Shown one piece after another: positions 1-6,843 of a DNA stretch of 21,259 nucleotides (position 1 is the stretch's first letter; every line of letters begins with the position of its first letter). This DNA comes from Bacillota bacterium (lineage in GTDB: Bacteria; Eremiobacterota; SpSt-956; JAKJGF01). The stretch spans positions 1 to 21,259 of the forward strand of contig JAKPQU010000354.1 of NCBI GenBank assembly GCA_029555925.1. The letters are read 5' to 3'. The notes under the pieces were generated by a model. That model was not told the DNA's origin, ran no database searches, and saw only the letters and a list, made by a program, of their open reading frames with translations. A program made the translations under genes and the position numbers.

Positions 1-189
1 TGGAGAAGAAAAATTAGTTTTTTATATAGAATTAAAAATTAAATAAGGGCTAATTTATTGTCTGTAAAACAAATTAAATAAGGCAGATTATTTTTCTTCG
101 TAAGAGCCTGTCAGGCAGAAGCTGATAAATGGTTACTAACAACCATGACCGATTCGGACACAACGAAGTATAAGAATGTGTTCTTCCTG

Positions 190-215
190 TCACGCGTTAC
201 GCGTTACGCGTTACG
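190..215. repeat. heptad array, (GCGTTAC)n
   Basis: Three tandem 7-bp GCGTTAC units follow a GTCAC cap. This is one of about ten related arrays in the intergenic DNA of this window. Confidence 0.85.
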
Positions 216-286
216 ATTCTCATATAAATTTACCTGTAGTGCTACTTAGTGCCGGCAGTAATAAATCTGTGAGTTTCTCTCCTTTA

Positions 287-360
287 TGCTCTCGTGACTC
301 GTAACGCGTGACGTGTGATGGGAGGAAAACTTTTATTACATGCTTATGCTCAGGTCAGTA
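287..360. repeat. GAGCATAA-family repeat, copy 1 (left end missing)
   Basis: It runs from CTCGTGAC with a heptad core, then GATGGGAGGAAAAC, to TTATTACATGC and CTCAGGTCAGTAA. The right two thirds match copies at 4727 and 8585. It sits directly 5' of paralog 1. Confidence 0.7.
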
Positions 361-428
361 AGACAACGGATAATCTGTAAATTTGTCTTTTCCCGTCACT
401 GGCCATAGAGACATTGAAAGGAGATATC

Positions 429-2192
429 TTGGAAGGCAAAATTTTACTTTTTAATATATATAGAATCATATATAGTATGCTTGAAACATCAGTAGAATCC
501 CTGGGGTTAATGTCTCTGGCCGGTTTTCTGGAAGATAAAGGCTATGACGCCCTTGTCTACCAGGGTGAACTGTTTTATGGAAGAGAATTTTTGAAAGAAC
601 AGGTGAAAAATCATAAAATACTGGCAGCAGGTTTCTACTGTGATTTTGAGAATCAGCGTGAAGTCTGCCGTATGAGCAGAGAAATAGCAGAGGATTACGG
701 TATTCCTGTAATACTCGGAGGGCCTCAGGTTACAGGCTTTAATGCAGAATATCTGAAAAGCTCTATGTCTATGGCCTGTGTATACGGAGAAGGGGAGATA
801 ACACTTCTACGTATACTTGAGTGTTTGTATAATAACGGAGGCAACTGGAAGGAACTTGCCGGAATAATTTATGTAGATGAAAAAGACAATCTGATAAAGA
901 ACCCTCCGGGTCCAGTTGTTTCAAATCTTGATGAACTGCCGCTACCTGCCTATCATCGCCTGGTAAATAAACCACCTGTGAGGAAAAAGGCCACAATACT
1001 TACAGGGAGAGGATGTCCTTTCAGGTGTGCCTTCTGTCATGAAGGTAATATTTCCCGCCCTTTAAGACTCAGAAGTGTTGACAGGGTTTTAAAGGATGTG
1101 GAAACTATACTGGACAGCGATGATAATATAAATTATATTGCCTTTCTGGATGATACCTTTACCATATCTCCCGAAAGGGTAAAGGACATATGTAAGGGTC
1201 TTGGCCGCCTCAGGGGAAAAAGGGATTTTGTTTGGTATTGTGAAGGCCATGTGAAGCTTCTGAGTAAATGGCCTGAAATGCTTTATTATATGTCAGAAGC
1301 AGGAATGGTCAGACTTCAAATAGGTATAGAATCCGGACTTCAGAAGGTTCTTGACCTTTACGGAAAAGGAACTACTCTGGAAGATATAGAACATGTCATA
1401 AAAACTGCATCTGCCGCAGAAATCCACCAGGTTGTAGGCTTTTTTATAACGGGCGGGCCTTTTGAAAGTCCTGAAACACTGGAAATAAACAAAGCTTTTT
1501 ACGAAAAGCTGCTGGAAATGGCGCCCGGTATACTGGAGATAGGGCCTAGTCCCCTTGTGCCATACCCGGATACTGCCATAGGAATGGAGCCTGAAAAATA
1601 TGGTATCCATATCGTTGACCCGGAAGGTATAACGGGTTTTGCCGATTATACAGTTACGGAAACAGATAGTATGAAAAGAGAAGATATAGCGAAAGGGCAG
1701 AAAGAACTGATATTTCATGGCATAAAAAAGATGACTTCTCTTTTTAAAGAAGGTAAAGTCCCTCATGAAAGGATTATAAATTCCTTCCGTGATTTTTCCT
1801 TCGGCATACCTTCTGTGTGGTATACTGCTGTTTACTGTGAAATCCCTTTTGTGAAAGCTTATTATAATCTGTTTTTTCGTGGAGCAGTAAAGAGATCTTC
1901 AGATATCCCCTGTGAAGAACTTTATAGATGGCGTCCGCAACGTATTATGGAAATGTGGAGCGATGTGGATTTTTCAGAAGGTTATCCGAGGATTGGCACT
2001 TATGTGCTTTCACCTCTGGAATTTGAACTGTTACTTTATTCAACAGGAAAACTTCGTCTTAAAGAAATGCTTCACCTGGTTTATGAGAAATTTTCTCATA
2101 GATTTGAAAGTTATGAAGAATATGAAAAAGAAGCATTTCTTTTACTTAAAAAATTTGAAGATAAATACTGGCTTGCCTATACTCCTTTATAG
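429..2192 (+). CDS. B12-binding-type radical SAM protein, paralog 1
   Basis: Likely a cobalamin-dependent radical SAM enzyme that modifies a peptide. From the chosen start it is 587 aa. The N-terminal half (about residues 1-150) is a Rossmann-like B12-binding-type domain with the pattern GLMSLAGFLEDKGY, then VILGGPQ and GEGEITLL. The classical DxHxxG cobalamin motif is not evident. The radical SAM motif CPFRCAFC places the 4Fe-4S cysteines at C196, C200 and C203. The last 65 residues begin LSPLEFELLL and resemble a PqqD-like winged helix. I chose TTG at 429 over TTG at 414 because AAAGGAG lies 5 nt before 429 and the protein then begins EGKILLFN, matching paralog 2 (ILLFN). Paralog 2 follows after 44 nt, so they probably form an operon. 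Substrate and chemistry are inferred: C-methylation is typical of the class, but other reactions are possible. Confidence 0.85.
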   Translation: MEGKILLFNIYRIIYSMLETSVESLGLMSLAGFLEDKGYDALVYQGELFYGREFLKEQVKNHKILAAGFYCDFENQREVCRMSREIAEDYGIPVILGGPQVTGFNAEYLKSSMSMACVYGEGEITLLRILECLYNNGGNWKELAGIIYVDEKDNLIKNPPGPVVSNLDELPLPAYHRLVNKPPVRKKATILTGRGCPFRCAFCHEGNISRPLRLRSVDRVLKDVETILDSDDNINYIAFLDDTFTISPERVKDICKGLGRLRGKRDFVWYCEGHVKLLSKWPEMLYYMSEAGMVRLQIGIESGLQKVLDLYGKGTTLEDIEHVIKTASAAEIHQVVGFFITGGPFESPETLEINKAFYEKLLEMAPGILEIGPSPLVPYPDTAIGMEPEKYGIHIVDPEGITGFADYTVTETDSMKREDIAKGQKELIFHGIKKMTSLFKEGKVPHERIINSFRDFSFGIPSVWYTAVYCEIPFVKAYYNLFFRGAVKRSSDIPCEELYRWRPQRIMEMWSDVDFSEGYPRIGTYVLSPLEFELLLYSTGKLRLKEMLHLVYEKFSHRFESYEEYEKEAFLLLKKFEDKYWLAYTPL

Positions 2193-2236
2193 TATTTCTG
2201 GTAGTCGAAATTTTCTTGAAGGGTGGAATATAAATT

Positions 2237-4000
2237 TTGTCTCATACAATATTGCTTTTTAATGTAAGAAGATATCTTGGAAGACCATCTGATAACAGTT
2301 CTGATTGTCCGGGACTTTTTTATCTGGCTGCAGTTTTGGAAGAAAAAGGCTATGACCCTTTGGTTTTTCATGGTTTTACCCATGAAGTTCCGGAAATAAT
2401 TGAGAGGGAAGTTTCTCTCAGAAATATTGTGGCAACAGGTTTTACCTGTGATTTTGAAAATAGAACGGCAGTTGAGGAATTGAGTCTTTTTATAAAAGAA
2501 ACATATGGCTATCCTGTAATTATCGGAGGCCCTCAGGCAATTGACCTTAATGAAGATTTTTTTCTCCGTTCCTGCTGTGATTATATCCTCAGGGGAGAAG
2601 GAGAAGAAACATTTCCCCTGCTTATGGATTATATTGTTAAAGGTAAAGGTAAAAAAGAAGATATAAAAAACCTGGTCTGGATGGACGATGAAAAAATTTT
2701 GAGACAGAATCCCCCCGGAAAGCCTGTGGAAAACCTGGATAATCTTCCTTTCCCGGCATATCACCGCTCTCTTCATAAGGACCGCAGATACGGACACACT
2801 ATCTTTACCGGCCGCGGGTGTCCTTTTTCCTGTGCTTTTTGCTATGAAAGCAGTCATCAAAAGAAGATTCGTCTGAGGAGTATAACTTCTGTAATGGAAG
2901 AGATAAAACGTAATTTTAATTTATATCCTTCTCTGAATTATATAGCTGTAATGGATGATACCTTCACATTAAATCCTGAGAGAGTCGAAGAATTCTGTAA
3001 TGAAATAAATAAGCTGAGACGTGAAAAAGATTTCGTCTGGTACTGTGAAGCCCATATTCATACACTGTATAAATGGCCCGAGATGATACATATGATGGCA
3101 AAATCCGGTCTCATAAGACTCCAGATAGGTGTTGAAACAGGGAACCAGCATATTCTGGATATGTACGGTAAACAGATTACGGTAGAAGAAATAGAAGCAG
3201 TTATAGATGAAGCTTTGAAGGCCGGCATTTCCCAGATGGCGACCAATCTTATAACAGGTGGAGCTATGGAAAGTGACGAAACTATAGCAAATACTATGGC
3301 TTTTGCTGAAAAATTGCTCCGTAAAGCCCCGGGTGTCATTGATATTATGACAGGATTTTTAAGACCCTATCCGGGAACTGCCATAGCAACGAGGCCTGAT
3401 GATTTCGGACTTACCATTCTGGATAAAGACGGTATTAAATCTTTTGATGATTTCCCTCTTGTTAAAGGTCATGGGACTTCTGTAGAAGATATTGTAAGAT
3501 ACAGGCAGAAAGTAAATAACCATATCTTCAATACAATGAAAGAATTGCTCCTGAATAATCTTGTACCTTACGAAACTATTCTTTCTCATTATAAAAATGC
3601 ATACCGTTACGGTATTACCTCTATGTGGTATATTGACTTTTTCAAGAAGAATCAATTGCTTGACGAATATTTCCGTCTCATACAGAAAGGAGAAGCTGTA
3701 AGATTTGCAGAAGTTCCTTCTGAGGAACTCATGTCATGGAGGCCGCTCCGTACGGTAGAAATAAGAAGAACAGTAAATTTCAGTGACGGATACCCGAAAA
3801 TTTCGGATTATGTCTTATCTCCTCTGGAATTTGAACTGCTTTTAAGATGCAGTGGAAAATTGAATCTTAAAGAAGTTCTGGAAAGTCTTTATATGGTTTT
3901 TAGCAGCAATTTTAAGGATATGGAAGAATTTAAAGTTACTATTTTGAACCTTCTGAACATCTTTGATAAAAAATACTGGGTAATTTTTTGTAAATTTTAA
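2237..4000 (+). CDS. B12-binding-type radical SAM protein, paralog 2
   Basis: This 587-aa protein is colinear with paralog 1. It has a B12-binding-type N-terminus (GLFYLAAVLEEKGY, VIIGGPQ, RGEGEETF), a radical SAM core with CPFSCAFC (C195, C199, C202), and the same C-terminal block (LSPLEFELLLRCSGKL) that looks like a recognition-element winged helix. The TTG start is preceded by AAGGGTGG about 11 nt upstream. It gives an N-terminus (MSHTILLFN) matching the other paralogs. It lies 44 nt after paralog 1 and 317 nt before the Nif11-type precursor. Most probably it is a peptide-modifying enzyme. No terminator is obvious after its TAA, so read-through into the precursor region is possible, although that gene has its own promoter candidate. 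Confidence 0.85.
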   Translation: MSHTILLFNVRRYLGRPSDNSSDCPGLFYLAAVLEEKGYDPLVFHGFTHEVPEIIEREVSLRNIVATGFTCDFENRTAVEELSLFIKETYGYPVIIGGPQAIDLNEDFFLRSCCDYILRGEGEETFPLLMDYIVKGKGKKEDIKNLVWMDDEKILRQNPPGKPVENLDNLPFPAYHRSLHKDRRYGHTIFTGRGCPFSCAFCYESSHQKKIRLRSITSVMEEIKRNFNLYPSLNYIAVMDDTFTLNPERVEEFCNEINKLRREKDFVWYCEAHIHTLYKWPEMIHMMAKSGLIRLQIGVETGNQHILDMYGKQITVEEIEAVIDEALKAGISQMATNLITGGAMESDETIANTMAFAEKLLRKAPGVIDIMTGFLRPYPGTAIATRPDDFGLTILDKDGIKSFDDFPLVKGHGTSVEDIVRYRQKVNNHIFNTMKELLLNNLVPYETILSHYKNAYRYGITSMWYIDFFKKNQLLDEYFRLIQKGEAVRFAEVPSEELMSWRPLRTVEIRRTVNFSDGYPKISDYVLSPLEFELLLRCSGKLNLKEVLESLYMVFSSNFKDMEEFKVTILNLLNIFDKKYWVIFCKF

Positions 4001-4317
4001 AAAATTAGCAGGAATTTTATCGTCATGTGAGAATAATATTATTGCAAAATTGTCTCTAATTAGCCTATCAATGTAAATATTTTTCGTTTAATTACATTCA
4101 TTTATCTACCTGTTTTCATTTTATTTCAGTTGTTACGTTGTTTTATTTTTTTGAAAAATTGATCATGGCCCTTATATAAATCAAGAATTTATACGAGAAT
4201 CGTAACACATAACGGGTGACGGAATGGACAGTTTTTCATTTTTTGTTGTGATTGAACCGGTCGTGGTCTTTAGTGTTTCATATGAACAGTTATTTTAACG
4301 GAAAGGAGGTGAATATA
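4001..4317. other. leader region of the precursor gene
   Basis: No further gene is visible in this stretch. It is very AT-rich, with a promoter candidate at 4151-4180 and a degenerate heptad array at 4198-4220 (CGTAACACATAACGGGTGAC) in what would be the 5' untranslated leader. The perfect AAAGGAGGTG SD is at 4302-4311. Confidence 0.55.
4151..4180 (+). promoter_or_regulatory. sigma70-like promoter candidate for the precursor
   Basis: TTGAAA (4151-4156) and TATATA (4173-4178) are 16 nt apart. With a start near 4187, the transcript would carry a leader of about 130 nt. This is from consensus only; AT-rich DNA gives chance matches. Confidence 0.35.
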
Positions 4318-4599
4318 ATGTCATTACAAAGTGCAAAAGCTCTTGTAGCAAAACTTCAGAGTGATCAGACTCTGGCAGGAGAATTCAGAGCAGCAGGTTC
4401 AGAAGCAAAACTTCTGGAAGTGGCTAAAAAACACGGTTATGATGTAACTGTTGAAGAATTCAAGGCTGCCAGCAAGGAAGTCAGAAGTGCTAAAGGCGCC
4501 AAGGAATTATCAGATGAACATCTTGATCAGGTAGCTGCAGGATTATCTATTGTTGGTGTTGATTATGCATTTACAGCAGCCGAAACAGCTTCTCATTAA
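4318..4599 (+). CDS. Nif11-type RiPP precursor peptide
   Basis: This 93-aa precursor is probably the substrate of the neighbouring radical SAM enzymes. The Ala/Lys/Glu-rich leader (1-75) follows the Nif11-like plan: an amphipathic N-terminal helix, the KLLEVAKKHGYDVTVEEF segment (31-48), and the hallmark ELSDEHLDQVAAG (63-75). Cleavage would be after A74-G75, a variant of the double-Gly motif. This leaves an 18-residue core, LSIVGVDYAFTAAETASH, with no Cys. Lanthionine or sactionine rings are therefore impossible, and C-methylation, epimerisation or backbone changes are more likely. The start is ATG 4318, with an excellent AAAGGAGGTG seven nt upstream. An in-frame extension to 4252 (22 residues) has no such support. 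Family assignment is from motif recognition. The modification is inference. Confidence 0.88.
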   Translation: MSLQSAKALVAKLQSDQTLAGEFRAAGSEAKLLEVAKKHGYDVTVEEFKAASKEVRSAKGAKELSDEHLDQVAAGLSIVGVDYAFTAAETASH

Positions 4600-4642
4600 T
4601 CAGGAAAATTTAAGTGTTGTAAGGACAGGGTGAAGGTTATAT

Positions 4643-4698
4643 TTATCGGACAGTGTAAAAGCTCCTTTTTGCAGGATATTGTCTGATAAGCTTCAGAC
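4643..4698 (+). other. stem-loop with alternative pairing after the precursor gene
   Basis: TTATCGGACAGTGT (4643-4656) can pair with ATATTGTCTGATAA (4676-4689) over 14 bp with three G-U pairs. GTCTGA (4681-4686) can instead pair with TCAGAC (4693-4698), so the two hairpins exclude each other. No T-run follows, so this is not a classical terminator. It starts 44 nt after the precursor stop and may stabilise its 3' end. Confidence 0.4.
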
Positions 4699-4726
4699 AT
4701 ATTCCGGAGCATAAACCTTTCTTCTG

Positions 4727-4815
4727 GTGAGCATAAATAATATATAGCTGCTTTCGTGACGCGTAACGCGTGATGGGAAGAAGACCTTTATCTATGCTTA
4801 TGACCGGGTCAGTAA
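4727..4815. repeat. GAGCATAA-family repeat, copy 2
   Basis: It starts GTGAGCATAAATAATA, has a heptad core CGTGACGCGTAACGCG (4754-4770), then GATGGGAAGAAGAC, and ends GCTTATGACCGGGTCAGTAA. It lies 5' of paralog 3. Confidence 0.75.
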
Positions 4816-4869
4816 TGAAAGGTGGATATCACTTCCTCTGATTAAAAACTTCTCTCCTCTTTATTCACT

Positions 4870-4884
4870 TGATAAATTTTATCA
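4870..4884. promoter_or_regulatory. 15-bp palindrome, possible operator
   Basis: TGATAAATTTTATCA is a perfect inverted repeat about 200 nt upstream of paralog 3. It could be a regulator site, but A/T palindromes of this size arise by chance. Confidence 0.25.
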
Positions 4885-5033
4885 TGTTTAAATACAAAAA
4901 AGTAAATATGATGCAGATATACCGGAGTTTTTTGTGATTTTTGTGTAAATCTTTATTAGAAGTTTATACAAAATTAATATTCCAGTGATTTGCATCATAT
5001 TTTTGTCAGAACTTCAGGAATAAAGGTTTTCTC

Positions 5034-5063
5034 CCGTCACGGGTTACGCGTAACGCGTAACGA
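5034..5063. repeat. heptad array just 5' of paralog 3 SD
   Basis: It contains CGTCACGGGTTACGCG followed by TAACGCGTAACG, so unit orientation switches within the array. It ends 8 nt before the SD of paralog 3 and is accidentally open in that gene's frame. Confidence 0.85.
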
Positions 5064-5082
5064 CTACATAAAGGATTTTCTT

Positions 5083-6843
5083 ATGGCCTGTGATATTCTT
5101 TTAATAAATACCAGAAGAGACCATTTCGGTACCATAGAAGGAGATATAACTATAGGTTTAAATCTCCTGAATGTATTTTTGAAAGAAAAACATTATTCTG
5201 TAGATATGTTTCGCGGCTTTTCCTGTGAAGCTTATAAATGGATAGAAGACACGATGAATAACAGAGGAACAAAGAGTGCCGGATTTTACTGTGATTATGA
5301 TAATGTCAATCTTGTGGCTGAACTGTCCAGAAAAATTAAAGAAAAATGGAACATACCTGTTTTTATAGGCGGTCCTCAGGCTCTGTCTCTTGATGAGGCA
5401 TTTTTCCGTAGATCTCTCTGCGATGCAGTTGTAAGGGGTGAAGGTGAATTTACCCTTCTGGAACTGCTGGAAGTTTTTATAGATAAAAGAAAAAAACTTT
5501 CAGAAGTAGACGGAATAACCCGTATGGATGAGAATGGTAATATAGTTTATCACCCTGACAGAAAACCGTTGGAAAATCTGGATAGTCTCCCATGGCCTGA
5601 TTTTCGTCTTGAAGGCGGAAGTGTATCACAGGACTCAATGCCTGTACTTACAGGGAGGGGATGTCCTTACAGATGCACCTTCTGTTATGAAGGGAGTAAT
5701 AAAAGAACCGTTCGTTTCAGAAGTGTAAAGAACGTTCTTGATGAGATCATGTGTCACTTTGAGAGAAATCCTTCATATAAATACATATTTTTTCAGGACA
5801 GTACCTTTACTCTTGACCCGAAAAGGGTTGAAGAACTATGCACAGGTCTTATGGAAATCAGAAAAGAAAAGGACTTTGTATGGTTCTGTGAAGCTCATGT
5901 AGAGACTCTGCTTAAATGGCCTCATATGCTGGAACCTATGGTGAAATCGGGACTGGTAAAGATAGCCCTGGGAATAGAATCAGGCTCAGACATGGTACTG
6001 TCTATGTACAGAAAGCGCACGAAAGCCGACATGATGGAGAGAGCAATGAAACTCTGTACTGAAGCAGATGTGCCTCAGATTGCAGGGAATATAATCATCG
6101 GAGGACCGTTAGAAAACCACGATACGATAGAAGCAGATGTAAGATTAATCACTTCTTTTCTGGATATTGCCCCGGGCAGATTTATTCCTTCAAGCTTTTT
6201 CTTTACTCCCTATTCCCATACAGCCATAACCAATGATCCCGGTTCTTTCGGCATGACACTCGCCAGAGAAAGAGAGATCATGGCTCTTGAAGATATACCT
6301 CTTTCGGAAACAGAAGCTTTTTCGTGGATGGATCTGTTCAATGTGAGAGTTGATTTTAGCAGAAGAATTTTACATAAAATGAAAGAGCTTTATAGAACAG
6401 GGAATATACCTGTCGAGACAATTCTCAGTAATTACAGGCTTTTTTATAAATATAATATACCTTCTATATGGATATCAGCTATCTTTGCTTCAAATCCTGT
6501 TTCTCATAATTATTATCAATGTCTTGTGAAAAATATTTTAAAGCCTTCCGATAAGATAGACAGGGAGAAATTATTTTCATGTCATCCTCAGAGAGTTTTT
6601 GAACTCTGGAGTAATCTCTCTTTTGAAGAAGGCTGCCCTTCTGCAGGCACACACCTTCTTTCGCCTCTGGAATATGAATTACTCCTTCATTGCAGCGGAA
6701 AGCTCAGATTGAGTGAAATACTGCAGCGGTGCTACAGGCTGTCCGGTAATTCCTTTGAAAATGAAGAATGTTTTAATGAGAAAGCTCTTATGATCCTACG
6801 TTCTTTTGAAGAAAGACGATGGATCGGATATGCTCCTTTTTAA
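5083..6843 (+). CDS. B12-binding-type radical SAM protein, paralog 3
   Basis: This 586-aa protein has the same architecture as paralogs 1 and 2: N-terminus ACDILLIN, FIGGPQ and RGEGEFTLLELLE in the B12-binding-type domain, CPYRCTFC (C194, C198, C201) in the radical SAM core, and LSPLEYELLLHCSGKL in the C-terminal winged-helix-like block. The start is ATG 5083, with AAGGA 7 nt upstream. The frame stays open back to 4990, but that extension translates the heptad repeat array at 5034-5063 and has no homolog in the paralogs, so I excluded it. It is convergent with paralog 4, and the two stop codons overlap by 4 bp (TTAA at 6840-6843). It lies 483 nt after the precursor gene, separated by repeats. 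Confidence 0.86.
   Translation: MACDILLINTRRDHFGTIEGDITIGLNLLNVFLKEKHYSVDMFRGFSCEAYKWIEDTMNNRGTKSAGFYCDYDNVNLVAELSRKIKEKWNIPVFIGGPQALSLDEAFFRRSLCDAVVRGEGEFTLLELLEVFIDKRKKLSEVDGITRMDENGNIVYHPDRKPLENLDSLPWPDFRLEGGSVSQDSMPVLTGRGCPYRCTFCYEGSNKRTVRFRSVKNVLDEIMCHFERNPSYKYIFFQDSTFTLDPKRVEELCTGLMEIRKEKDFVWFCEAHVETLLKWPHMLEPMVKSGLVKIALGIESGSDMVLSMYRKRTKADMMERAMKLCTEADVPQIAGNIIIGGPLENHDTIEADVRLITSFLDIAPGRFIPSSFFFTPYSHTAITNDPGSFGMTLAREREIMALEDIPLSETEAFSWMDLFNVRVDFSRRILHKMKELYRTGNIPVETILSNYRLFYKYNIPSIWISAIFASNPVSHNYYQCLVKNILKPSDKIDREKLFSCHPQRVFELWSNLSFEEGCPSAGTHLLSPLEYELLLHCSGKLRLSEILQRCYRLSGNSFENEECFNEKALMILRSFEERRWIGYAPF

Larger units (their letters stand above)
1..428. other. repeat-rich non-coding stretch before paralog 1
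   Basis: I see no gene here. It holds a 13-bp direct repeat (AAATTAAATAAGG at 36-48 and 71-83), a small hairpin (ATGGTT/AACCAT at 127-145), a heptad array at 190-215, and a copy of the GAGCATAA-type repeat at 287-360. The heptad sequences at 190-215 and about 300-312 are inverted to each other and could pair across a loop of about 85 nt. Confidence 0.6.

Noticed and set aside
1..428. Cobalamin riboswitch before the B12-type enzymes
   Set aside because: I could not find a B12-box-like conserved core; the region is repeats.
1293..1766. 157-codon antisense frame inside paralog 1
   Set aside because: It is a shadow of a clear coding gene, Phe/Tyr-rich with no motifs and no SD.
2177..2860. 227-codon antisense frame over paralog 2 start
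   Set aside because: It lies opposite the B12-binding-type domain coding sequence and its composition is typical of antisense translation.
4252..4317. 22-residue extension of the Nif11-type precursor
   Set aside because: ATG 4318 has a near-perfect SD and gives the usual Nif11 leader start.
4318..4599. Spliceotide-type substrate (tyramine excision)
   Set aside because: The core lacks the XYG context, and the enzymes are B12-type, whereas PlpX-type spliceases as I know them are not cobalamin-dependent.
4990..5082. N-terminal extension of radical SAM paralog 3
   Set aside because: It translates the heptad array, has no paralog counterpart, and ATG 5083 has a proper SD.
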